Positions 1 to 5,599 of a stretch of DNA of 6,059 bases are shown here, piece after piece. Position numbers and translations under genes: made by a program. The first letter of the stretch is position 1, and each line of letters begins with the position of its first letter. Source of the DNA: Anaerolineae bacterium. GTDB taxonomy: Bacteria > Chloroflexota > Anaerolineae > 4572-78 > NAK82. The stretch lies in contig JAUVPY010000182.1 in assembly GCA_030598425.1 (NCBI GenBank), positions 1 through 6,059 on the forward strand, given 5' to 3'. Below the pieces are notes generated by a model. That model searched no databases. It saw only the letters and a program-made list of their open reading frames with translations, and was not told the DNA's origin.

Positions 1-64
1 AGTAACGAGCAAAACCTAATGCGTGATGCGTGATCCACGACGATTGCGCCCCACGTGCCACCCT

Positions 65-2431
65 CTACCCATTACTTCCCTCAAACCCTAGCAATCGCAG
101 GGCGTTGGCCACCACCACCAGCGTACTTCCTTCGTGGAGGACGACCGCCAGACTCAAACTGGCCAAGCCCGTGACCGAAAGGCCAATGAGCAAAAGAATA
201 ACCCCCAACGCGATGGCCAAATTCTGAAATATGACTTTGCGCGTAGCCCGACCTAGTCCGATGGCGAAGGGCAGTTTGCTCAAGTCGTCGGCCATCAAGG
301 CCACGTCGGCCGTCTCCAGGGCGACATCGGTCCCCGCACCCCCCATCGCGATGCCGACCGTGGCCTGAGCCAGGGCTGGGGCATCGTTCACACCATCGCC
401 AACCATAGCGACCTGGCCGTATTCGGCGGTGAGTGATTGGATAGCTTCCACTTTTTGCTCCGGCAGCAGGTCGGCTCGATAATCGCTCAATCCTACGTGT
501 TGAGCGATAGCGGCCGCCACCCGTTCGTTGTCTCCAGTCAGCATCACCGTCTTGCGGATGCCCAGCGTATGTAGATCACGCAAGGCTGTCTCGGCCGTTA
601 GACGTGGGGTATCGGCCAGAGCAATGACACCCAAAAATCGCACGTGCTCGTCGCGTGTTGGCCCGTAGACAAGCATGGTCGTTTTACCCTCACGCTCCAA
701 ACTCTCCACAGTTGCCCGGAGCTGGTGGGGCACGAGGATACCCTCGCCCTCAAACAAACTGAAATTGCCAATGAGGATGGGGCATCCATTGAGGGTTGAG
801 CGTACGCCGCGCCCGCCGACCGCCTCCACGTCGCCGGCGTAAGGGATGGTCAATCCACGTGTCTCGGCGGCCCGAACGATAGCTTGCGCCAGGGGGTGGC
901 TGCTGCGACTCTCCACAGCGGCAGCCAGACTCAATAAGCCTTCAGCGGTCACCCGTCCGTCGTCAGTCACTATCACATCAGTTATCTCCGGCTGACCGCG
1001 GGTTATGGTGCCCGTTTTGTCAAAGGCTAGCGCGTCGAGAATGCCCAGATTCTCCAGATGAACCCCGCCCTTAATCAGCACGCCGTTGCGAGCCGCTTGG
1101 GCGGTTCCGGCCAATACGGATGCCGGGGTGCCGATGACCAAAGCGCACGGGCTGGCTGCTACCAGCAACACCAGGCCGCGGAAAAAGCTGTCACCCCAGT
1201 CGGTCCAACCCAGCAACGGCGGCACAACCACGACCACGCTAGCTAACACCAACCCCGCCGGCACAAAAACCCTAGAGAAACGCTCGGTAAGGCGCTGCGT
1301 GGGCGATTTTTGGCTCTGAGCCTCGGCAACCATCTGGATCACCCGGCTGAGCGTGGTATCCTCCGCTCGTTTGGTGACCTCAAGCTCCAGTGAGCCAGCC
1401 CCGTTGACAGTGCCAGCGAAAGCCTCGTCACCCAATCCCTTGTCCACTGGTAGACTCTCCCCAGTTATAGGACTCTGGTCCACCGTCGAACGGCCTCGCA
1501 CGACACGGCCATCGGCGGGGATGCGCTCGCCATCGCGTACCAGCACGATGTCGCCCAGATGTAGATCAGTTACTGGAATCTCCATCTCCTGGTCGCCCCG
1601 CCTCACACGAGCCGATTTGGGCGCCAAGTCAGCCAAAGCTCGGATGGCTTGGCGAGCACGGTTCATCGCGTAGTGCTCACCAGCGTGGCCCAAGCCAAAG
1701 AGGAAAAGCAAGAATGCACCTTCCGCCCATTCGCCCAGTATCGCTGCGCCGATGGCGGCGAAGATCATCAGTACATCCGTGTCGAAATGCAGCTTAAGGA
1801 GGGCGGGAAGGGCGTGGCGGGCAACATTATAACCGGCAGCAATATAGGCCAGTACGTAGAAGCCGACGGCCACCGGTTTGGGCAGGCCGAAGAAGGTCTC
1901 TCCAATCCAGCCGATGAGGAGGAAAAGACCGGCCAGGCCGACGAGGACAAACTCCCAGTTGCGCCCCCACCACGTCTCCTCTTTGTCTTGGGCCACGCGG
2001 TAGCCGAGATGCTCGATACGCTGAATGATGGCCTTACGCCTGACAAGGGTTGTGTCGTACTCGATCCATACCTGGCCTGCAGCATAGTTGACCCTGGCAC
2101 TCAGCACTCCCTCTAACCGGCCGAGGCTGTGCTCGACAACGAGCGCGCAGTCGGCGCAGTCCATACCGTCAACAGGCAGAGCTTCGTGGCGGTAGCGGTC
2201 GGTCAACCCAGCACCAACCTGCTCAGCAGCACGACGCACCTCCGTCAAGCTTAATAGATCGGGCTCGTAATGGAGGCATAGGCAGGCAACGCCGTTCTCG
2301 CGCTTGACGTGGGCCCGCTTAACACCTCGCCGAGCCAACAGATCTTCTTGCAAACGGACTACGCAGCCATCTTGCTCGTTGGGGATGTCAGGAAGCAAAA
2401 GGGGAATCTCGAGTTGAAGTTTCTGAATCAT
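65..2431 (-). CDS. P1B-type heavy-metal-exporting ATPase (P1B-4-like, Zn/Co/Cd)
   Basis: ATP-driven inner-membrane pump expected to export a divalent metal from the cytoplasm. The protein is 788 residues. Residues 1-80 form a degenerate HMA-like domain without CxxC but with a CLC pair at 50-52. A second HMA domain follows with GMDCADC at 89-95. Two N-terminal membrane helices lie at about 160-205 and two more at 218-248. Then come the actuator TGES (323-326), membrane motif SPC (427-429), phosphorylation motif DKTGT (D471), HP (512-513), TGDN (632-635) and GDGVND (678-683). The last helices carry HEGST (766-770). SPC instead of CPC together with HEGST is the signature of P1B-4 ATPases (CoaT/CtpD group), which move Co, Zn, Cd or Fe(II). 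The exact metal is inferred. I chose the ATG 13 nt after the repressor stop. A longer frame exists, but only from a TTG at 2506 deep inside the repressor gene. All catalytic motifs are intact, and the gene is cotranscribed with the ArsR repressor. Confidence 0.95.
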   Translation of the reverse strand: MIQKLQLEIPLLLPDIPNEQDGCVVRLQEDLLARRGVKRAHVKRENGVACLCLHYEPDLLSLTEVRRAAEQVGAGLTDRYRHEALPVDGMDCADCALVVEHSLGRLEGVLSARVNYAAGQVWIEYDTTLVRRKAIIQRIEHLGYRVAQDKEETWWGRNWEFVLVGLAGLFLLIGWIGETFFGLPKPVAVGFYVLAYIAAGYNVARHALPALLKLHFDTDVLMIFAAIGAAILGEWAEGAFLLFLFGLGHAGEHYAMNRARQAIRALADLAPKSARVRRGDQEMEIPVTDLHLGDIVLVRDGERIPADGRVVRGRSTVDQSPITGESLPVDKGLGDEAFAGTVNGAGSLELEVTKRAEDTTLSRVIQMVAEAQSQKSPTQRLTERFSRVFVPAGLVLASVVVVVPPLLGWTDWGDSFFRGLVLLVAASPCALVIGTPASVLAGTAQAARNGVLIKGGVHLENLGILDALAFDKTGTITRGQPEITDVIVTDDGRVTAEGLLSLAAAVESRSSHPLAQAIVRAAETRGLTIPYAGDVEAVGGRGVRSTLNGCPILIGNFSLFEGEGILVPHQLRATVESLEREGKTTMLVYGPTRDEHVRFLGVIALADTPRLTAETALRDLHTLGIRKTVMLTGDNERVAAAIAQHVGLSDYRADLLPEQKVEAIQSLTAEYGQVAMVGDGVNDAPALAQATVGIAMGGAGTDVALETADVALMADDLSKLPFAIGLGRATRKVIFQNLAIALGVILLLIGLSVTGLASLSLAVVLHEGSTLVVVANALRLLGFEGSNG

Positions 2432-2444
2432 AAAGCCCAACCGG

Positions 2445-2795
2445 TCAGCCGTGTTCGATGTGTTCCAGACCTCGCCGATACAGGTCCCGGATGTGTTCGT
2501 CGTCAAGTTGATAATATACGTGTCGCCCTTCTTTGCGATAGCGCACCAAACGCATCTCGCGCAGCGAGCGCAACTGGTGCGAGACAGCCGACTGGCTCAT
2601 ATCAAGGGCCGCCGCCAGGTCGTGGACGCATAGCTCGGTATGTGTCAGAGCGGAGATAATACGCACCCGTGATGGGTCCGCCAGCGCCTTAAACAGCTCG
2701 GCCAGCCAGATGGCCACAGACCCATCAATCAGTTTTGAATGAGCCTGACGCACCTTGTCGCCATCGACAAATCGGTCTTCACGAAAACCAGACAT
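2445..2795 (-). CDS. ArsR/SmtB-family metal-sensing repressor (CzrA-like alpha-5 site)
   Basis: Dimeric winged-helix repressor that should release its operator when it binds metal, turning on itself and the downstream ATPase. The 116-residue protein aligns by eye with SmtB through its core. ELCVHDLA lies at 54-61, the recognition helix [14 protein letters not shown] at 67-80, and the beta-wing [12 protein letters not shown] at 86-97. The C-terminal helix keeps D99, H101, H112 and H115. That is the D-x-H-x10-H-x2-H pattern of the CzrA alpha-5 zinc/cobalt site (SmtB has Glu at the last place). Only one Cys (C56) remains in the alpha-3 region where ArsR and CadC have C-x-C, so an As or Cd alpha-3 site is unlikely. 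An in-frame ATG at 2816 would add seven residues. I prefer 2795 because TAGGAG precedes it, whereas the upstream ATG lies inside the operator and has no ribosome binding site. Its stop is 13 nt before the ATPase start. Confidence 0.93.
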   Translation of the reverse strand: MSGFREDRFVDGDKVRQAHSKLIDGSVAIWLAELFKALADPSRVRIISALTHTELCVHDLAAALDMSQSAVSHQLRSLREMRLVRYRKEGRHVYYQLDDEHIRDLYRRGLEHIEHG

Positions 2796-2806
2796 CGTTT
2801 GTTCAA

Positions 2807-2812
2807 CTCCTA
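2807..2812 (-). promoter_or_regulatory. Shine-Dalgarno that decides the repressor start
   Basis: Read on the minus strand this is TAGGAG, 11 nt before the ATG at 2795. The spacing is a little long, but the match is good. The alternative ATG at 2816 lies upstream of it and has only A/T-rich operator sequence before it. Confidence 0.5.
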
Positions 2813-2814
2813 AC

Positions 2815-2842
2815 ATATGAATGTATGATCATATATTCAAAT
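2815..2842. promoter_or_regulatory. ArsR/SmtB-type operator palindrome
   Basis: An imperfect 28-bp inverted repeat centred between 2828 and 2829. The inner ten bases TATGATCATA are a perfect palindrome, and 12 of 14 base pairs match over the full length. The outer arms read ATATGAA and ATTCAAAT. The AT-rich ATATGAA arms around a short centre resemble the 12-2-12 operators bound by SmtB, CzrA and ZiaR (family knowledge). The palindrome overlaps the -10 box of the repressor promoter and the expected transcription start, so bound repressor should block RNA polymerase. Metal binding by the repressor would then induce both genes. Repressor binding here is inferred, but the position is just what the family leads one to expect. 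Confidence 0.82.
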
Positions 2843-2868
2843 ATAACACAATGATGATCTTTTGTCAA
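2840..2868 (-). promoter_or_regulatory. Sigma-70-type promoter of the metal-resistance operon
   Basis: On the minus strand there is a perfect -35 box TTGACA (2868-2863), a 17-bp spacer, and a -10 box TATATT (2845-2840; five of six match the consensus). Transcription should start near 2833, inside the operator palindrome, leaving a leader of roughly 38 nt before the repressor ATG. Confidence 0.82.
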
Positions 2869-2994
2869 GCTGTTCAGCAGAGCTAATGGGGAACAATTGG
2901 ACAAAAAGACCTTTTTGGGGCAAAGTAGCGTCACTCAACCAATTCCTGCGGGGCGGAGAGGTAATCTAGCGTCTGTAGCGATGGGTGGTTGGAC

Positions 2995-3089
2995 TAGGCC
3001 GTGTTGACATTTTGTCCTTGCCCTCTGAGGCTCCAGCGAAGAGTTTGATGATGTCTCTCAGGTGCTAACTCAAATGTCAACACTACCTA
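2995..3089. mobile_element. MITE-like element, copy 1
   Basis: A short non-coding element with perfect 12-bp terminal inverted repeats, GTGTTGACATTT at 3001-3012 and its complement at 3072-3083. With the outer bases the ends match at 14 of 16 positions (GGCC... against GGTA...). The 91-bp core is bounded by TA on both sides, consistent with a TA target duplication as made by IS630/Tc1-type and some IS5-group transposases. It differs from the second copy at only two core positions (3062 and 3067). A small inner stem, CTGAG at 3025-3029 with CTCAG at 3057-3061, lets the whole element fold back on itself. There is no transposase inside, so it must move in trans if at all. The right-hand TA plus the element's last base form the stop codon of the ASCH gene. 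Confidence 0.8.
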
Positions 3090-3425
3090 GCTGCTCTCTA
3101 CCTGCTGAGCAATCTCCAATGCCACTACTCCCAACGCCTCTTTTTCAGGTGGATAGATGGCGCGGCAAGCAGCAAGCAGGGCTTCCCGATCCGGCAGGTC
3201 AGGAGCGATGGTCGCCGGATCTTCAGCCTCGACCAGAGCGCCAAAATCTGAATAAGGGCGGACGTCGATTATTGTGTAACGATGCTGATCGTTGAGCAAC
3301 AACGTGTCTCCGGGCTCCAGACGAGCGATATTGCTGTACGCCACACGGACCTCAACCGTCTTGCGACCGGCTAAGATATGATGCAGGTATTCGTCTTTTA
3401 TCCACAAGGTCTTGATGTGAGACAT
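3087..3425 (-). CDS. ASCH-domain (PUA-like) protein
   Basis: A 112-residue single-domain protein of the ASCH superfamily, small beta-barrels related to PUA domains and thought to bind RNA or modified nucleosides. The family signature is clear. KTLWIKDEYLHHILAGRKT lies at 5-23, followed by VEVR at 24-27 (K22, T23 and E25 in the conserved G-x-K-T-x-E-x-R cluster). LEPGDTLLL follows at about residues 36-44, and YSDFGALVEAED and a C-terminal VVALEI strand come later. E. coli YqfB, a distant ASCH member, hydrolyses N4-acetylcytidine using a Lys/Thr/Glu set in the same region, but equivalence here is not shown. I start at the ATG directly after the aminotransferase stop (TAG-t-ATG), which suggests translational coupling. 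An in-frame ATG 15 nt earlier overlaps that gene. The stop codon is completed by the inserted MITE, apparently without loss of protein. Confidence 0.82.
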   Translation of the reverse strand: MSHIKTLWIKDEYLHHILAGRKTVEVRVAYSNIARLEPGDTLLLNDQHRYTIIDVRPYSDFGALVEAEDPATIAPDLPDREALLAACRAIYPPEKEALGVVALEIAQQVESS

Positions 3426-3426
3426 A

Positions 3427-4263
3427 CTACCGTCTAGCATCGATATAGTCGCGGTGATACCGCTCGAAGCGATCCATCAGATCAAGGGTTACCGGGCCGA
3501 CGCGGCCTTGGCCCACCAAGGCATCACCAATGCGCACGACGGGAACGATGTGCAGACTGGTGCTGGTGATAAAGAACTCACGGAAGTGAGAGAGGTTCAT
3601 CAAGTTCAGCGGGGCCTCCGCCACGCGATAACCAGCTTCAAGGGCCAGCCGGATGGTAATGTCGCGGGTGATGCCTGAAAGCACGCGATCCGCCGGAGGG
3701 GTGCGGATTTCATCCTGGCTGACGGAAAAGATGTTGCTGCGCGATCCTTCGGTCATCTCGCCGCCGGTGCACAGGATGGCCTCGTGGACGCCGGCCCGGA
3801 TCGCCTGCCGGCGGGCCAGGTAGTTAACCAAGGTGTTCAACGACTTACAGGCCGGCAGTGCACGCGAGCCTTCAAAAGTAATAACCGTTGCACCCTCCCA
3901 ATAAAGGCCATCAGGGTAGCGGGAGAGAGGTTGGGGCAGGACGGTCACCAATGCTTCGTCCTCAGCCTGGGTGACGCCTAGCGCGATGATGCGCAATGTG
4001 CAGTCCCGATTACCGTTCTCCCGAATCAATTGATTGACCCAACTGGCGATCTCGTCGGTGCTGTAGGGCAGACTCAGCTCTATCATCTCGGCCGACTCGG
4101 CCAGGCGTGACAGGTGGTCGCGCAAATGAAAGGGAACGCCCTCAACTACTTCGACGCTTTCGTACACGCCGAAGCTGCTGAAAAGCGCAGGACTGAACAA
4201 GGAGACTATCGCTTTGCTGGCAGGTCGCATCCTGCCGTTGAGTACGACATATTCGAAATCCAT
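3427..4263 (-). CDS. Class IV PLP-dependent aminotransferase (BCAT/D-AAT/ADC-lyase fold)
   Basis: A 278-residue fold-type IV PLP enzyme, a normal length for the family. The family includes branched-chain aminotransferase, D-amino-acid aminotransferase and aminodeoxychorismate lyase. SSFGVYESVEVVEG (29-42) opens the small domain and is followed by the HLRDHLSRL segment (46-54). The Schiff-base lysine is K140, in ACKSLNTLVNYLARR. The cofactor glutamate is E172, in TEGSRSNIF. VLSGITR (194-200) and TSTS (233-236) supply phosphate-binding loops. It lacks the longer N-terminus and the overall look of IlvE-type BCATs, so I do not assign a substrate; D-amino-acid or branched-chain transamination and ADC lyase remain open. 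I start at the second of two ATGs (4263) because GGA lies a suitable distance before it; the first, at 4269, is too close to that GGA. The ASCH gene follows one base after its stop. A MITE copy ends 15 nt upstream of the start. Confidence 0.9.
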   Translation of the reverse strand: MDFEYVVLNGRMRPASKAIVSLFSPALFSSFGVYESVEVVEGVPFHLRDHLSRLAESAEMIELSLPYSTDEIASWVNQLIRENGNRDCTLRIIALGVTQAEDEALVTVLPQPLSRYPDGLYWEGATVITFEGSRALPACKSLNTLVNYLARRQAIRAGVHEAILCTGGEMTEGSRSNIFSVSQDEIRTPPADRVLSGITRDITIRLALEAGYRVAEAPLNLMNLSHFREFFITSTSLHIVPVVRIGDALVGQGRVGPVTLDLMDRFERYHRDYIDARR

Positions 4264-4278
4264 GTGCATTTCCGTAGC

Positions 4279-4373
4279 TAGGCCGTGTTGACATTTTGTC
4301 CTTGCCCTCTGAGGCTCCAGCGAAGAGTTTGATGATGTCTCTCAGATGCTGACTCAAATGTCAACACTACCCA
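4279..4373. mobile_element. MITE-like element, copy 2
   Basis: Second copy of the short element, in the same orientation, 1,284 bp to the right of the first. The terminal repeats GTGTTGACATTT (4285-4296) and its complement (4356-4367) are identical to those of copy 1. The core has two substitutions (4346, 4351). The left flank is TA, but the right flank is CA, so one side of the presumed target duplication appears to have mutated. It fills most of the 158-bp spacer between the divergent aminotransferase and thioesterase genes. The TTGACA boxes in its ends point inward and are not followed by a -10 box at the right distance, so I see no promoter carried by the element. Confidence 0.8.
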
Positions 4374-4421
4374 GTTGCCTCATTTTACTCACAATCTTGG
4401 CTCAAGCAAAAGAGGGAAGCA

Positions 4422-4877
4422 ATGAAGAAACAACCCAACTCTCAGATGTGCTTTGTGTGCGGGCTTGAGAACCCCATCGGCCTGAAGATGGCCTTTTATG
4501 AAGACGACGAGGGGCACGTAGTGGCGAAATTCACCCCAGGCGACAAACACCAGGGGTATCCGGGTGTGGTGCACGGAGGAATCGTGACCGCACTGCTAGA
4601 CGAAGTTCTGGGCCGGGTAGCCATCGCCGCCGGGCGCTGGATGGTAACCGGACGGCTCAACATGCGCTTCCGGCGGCCCATCCCGCTTGGGGAAACTCTG
4701 ACCGTCATGGGTGAGGTGGTGAGCTGGAAGAAGCGCACCCTCGAGGCACGCGGGGAGATCAGGCTGGCAGATGGGCAGGTCGGCGCCGAGGCCGCTGGCA
4801 CTTTCCTGGAGATCCCGCCCGAAAAGGTGGAAGGTATGGAAGAGGCCCTGGCCTTTTGGCAGGTCGTGCCCGACTAG
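4422..4877 (+). CDS. PaaI-family hotdog-fold thioesterase
   Basis: A cytoplasmic 151-residue hotdog-fold protein of the PaaI/4HBT acyl-CoA thioesterase group, expected to hydrolyse a thioester of an aromatic or aliphatic acyl-CoA. The N-terminus has the CFVCG-x-x-NP-x-GL signature (C10, C13, N17-P18) seen in a common subgroup. The long hotdog helix begins with VVHGG (49-53) and continues as IVTALLDEVLG, with D60/E61 in the usual catalytic acid position. The RLNMRFRRPIPLGETL strand segment follows, with VMGEVVSWKKRTLEARGEI after it. The start is supported by GAGGGA seven bases or so before the ATG. The gene is divergent from the aminotransferase, and the spacer between them now holds a MITE. 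The natural substrate cannot be told from the sequence, and no pathway partner lies next to it. Confidence 0.92.
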   Translation: MKKQPNSQMCFVCGLENPIGLKMAFYEDDEGHVVAKFTPGDKHQGYPGVVHGGIVTALLDEVLGRVAIAAGRWMVTGRLNMRFRRPIPLGETLTVMGEVVSWKKRTLEARGEIRLADGQVGAEAAGTFLEIPPEKVEGMEEALAFWQVVPD

Positions 4878-4894
4878 CCATCTGCGGTATCAAT

Positions 4895-4923
4895 TTGACA
4901 TCCCCTGGCGCGCATAGTATCCT
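4895..4923 (+). promoter_or_regulatory. Probable sigma-70-type promoter before the HEPN-remnant/MNT genes
   Basis: A perfect -35 TTGACA (4895-4900), a 17-bp spacer and TATCCT (4918-4923), which matches four of six -10 positions. It lies just after the thioesterase stop and reads toward the nucleotidyltransferase. Transcription would start near 4930, next to the AAGGA before an ATG at 4941 whose frame stops after 12 codons. It fits an independent transcription unit for the nucleotidyltransferase. Confidence 0.45.
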
Positions 4924-4974
4924 TGCTCAAGGACACAGCAATGGGCGAAAACACTCCCCGAATCAGACAACTGA

Positions 4975-5094
4975 ATTGAGATTCCAATTGATTTCGATAT
5001 GGCAGAGACGGCGCTGCACCAAGCGCGTCACTTTGTCCAGCGAATGAGTGAGTACCTGGTTGAGGAAGGCTTCTGGGATGAGTCAACTACGTGA
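4975..5094 (+). pseudogene. Probable C-terminal remnant of a HEPN-domain toxin (or a small protein)
   Basis: An open frame of 39 codons with no ATG at its beginning. The first ATG inside it is at 4999, giving 31 residues. The translation, with IPIDFD followed by MAETALHQARHFVQRMSEYL, has the look of the last helix of minimal HEPN toxins, where an acidic DYD/DFD stretch precedes an amphipathic A-x-x-A-x-x-F-V helix. HEPN genes commonly sit directly upstream of an MNT nucleotidyltransferase with overlapping ends, exactly as here: this frame stops 17 nt into the next gene. The catalytic R-x4-6-H part and all upstream helices are absent, since the same frame has a stop at 4972-4974. Upstream, an ATG at 4941 with AAGGA at the right distance opens a 12-codon frame that would join this one after a single-base shift near 4974-4979. 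HEPN origin is my inference from pattern memory; a genuine short ORF or chance cannot be excluded. Confidence 0.35.
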
Positions 5095-5440
5095 ACAGCT
5101 TGCTTCGCACGAAAAGGAAGCAGTCGACACATTCGTCCAGCGATTACTGGCCGAGTTTGGCCAAGACGTCGCCGATGTGCGCCTGTTTGGCTCAAAAGCT
5201 CGGGGCGAAGCTGGTGCCGACTCTGATCTGGATATCCTGGTGCTGGTAACACGCACCGACTACTCTCTTAAGCACGCCATCTTGTGGCTGGCAGCCGAAA
5301 TCTCGCTCGCCTACGACATTCTGTTGAGCCCGCGCGTCGTCCCCCCGGGGGCCTGGCAAATGATGGCCCTGGCTGATACGCTCTTCTATCGCACCGTCCA
5401 TGCTGAGGGCATCTCCCTACTCGCGCCTCCCGATTCGTGA
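5078..5440 (+). CDS. MNT-type minimal nucleotidyltransferase (HEPN-MNT antitoxin-like)
   Basis: A 120-residue protein of the DNA-polymerase-beta-like nucleotidyltransferase superfamily. The hallmark GS-x10-D-x-D motif is intact: GSKARG at 38-43, then D50 and D52 in DSDLDILVLV. A third acidic residue, D80 in LAYDILL, falls where the last metal ligand is expected. In HEPN-MNT toxin-antitoxin pairs such proteins adenylylate or otherwise neutralise the HEPN RNase. The start chosen has a strong GAGGAAGG eight bases before the ATG; a GTG at 5048 in the same frame would add ten poorly supported residues. No complete HEPN gene is present on either side. Only a short HEPN-like tail overlaps its start, and the next gene downstream is a hydantoinase. 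It may therefore be an orphan antitoxin, or may act on something else. The catalytic residues look functional. Confidence 0.88.
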   Translation: MSQLREQLASHEKEAVDTFVQRLLAEFGQDVADVRLFGSKARGEAGADSDLDILVLVTRTDYSLKHAILWLAAEISLAYDILLSPRVVPPGAWQMMALADTLFYRTVHAEGISLLAPPDS

Positions 5441-5510
5441 TTTGCTTCTGATTTCTTAACGGCCAGTTTGTCGAGAGAACAAACACACCAAACATTGCTT
5501 AATCACGAAT
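5433..5510. repeat. 10-bp inverted repeat around the MNT 3' end
   Basis: ATTCGTGATT at 5433-5442, which contains the nucleotidyltransferase stop codon, is repeated in inverted form as AATCACGAAT at 5501-5510, with 58 bp between. A small hairpin, GTTTGT (5466-5471) with ACAAAC (5479-5484), sits inside. There is no following T-run, so it is not a standard intrinsic terminator. The rest of the 159-bp spacer up to the hydantoinase holds a weak candidate -10 (TATATC or TATCCT around 5548-5555) without a good -35 box. Confidence 0.45.
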
Positions 5511-5588
5511 TCACTTCTGGGTGCTACTTTGAATTGTTGCTTCGTGTTATATCCTAACTCCCTTCACAAAGCACTGGTGCCCAACACC

Positions 5589-5595
5589 AGGAGGG
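5589..5595 (+). promoter_or_regulatory. Strong Shine-Dalgarno for a GTG-started gene
   Basis: AGGAGGG lies about five bases before the GTG at 5600. It is an almost perfect anti-16S match and settles the GTG as the hydantoinase start. Confidence 0.8.
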
Positions 5596-5599
5596 TGAC

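Noticed and set aside
1..64. Possible terminator after the ATPase, and a 7-bp tandem repeat TGCGTGA at 20-33
   Set aside because: On the minus strand the only stem is CGTG-ATC-CACG without a following T-run. The tandem repeat has just two units and can be chance.
1649..2116. Long plus-strand open frame opposite the ATPase
   Set aside because: It is antisense to the conserved membrane and HMA region of the ATPase and its translation has no recognisable domain; it is a shadow frame.
2432..2506. Longer ATPase start at 2506
   Set aside because: It is a TTG codon, overlaps the repressor gene by more than 60 bp, and adds residues with no family similarity. The ATG at 2431 sits right after the repressor stop.
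2900..2920. CAAAAAG/CTTTTTG symmetry as an intrinsic terminator for the ASCH gene
   Set aside because: The stem is only about six A/T pairs with a four-base loop and has no GC-rich part, so its stability would be poor.
2869..2993. Hidden small gene or RNA between the operon promoter and MITE copy 1
   Set aside because: I saw only short scattered repeats (TAGCG three times, AATTGG/CCAATT) and no frame with a ribosome binding site.
2994..3090. Promoters carried by the MITE ends (TTGACA in each terminal repeat)
   Set aside because: Both boxes point inward, and no acceptable -10 box lies 16-18 bp downstream.
4496..4801. Minus-strand open frame opposite the thioesterase
   Set aside because: It is low-complexity, Ser/Pro/Arg-rich translation complementary to a clearly conserved hotdog gene.
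4874..5086. Minus-strand 70-codon frame in the thioesterase-MNT gap
   Set aside because: It has no domain features and no ribosome binding site, and it overlaps the promoter and HEPN-like frame on the other strand.
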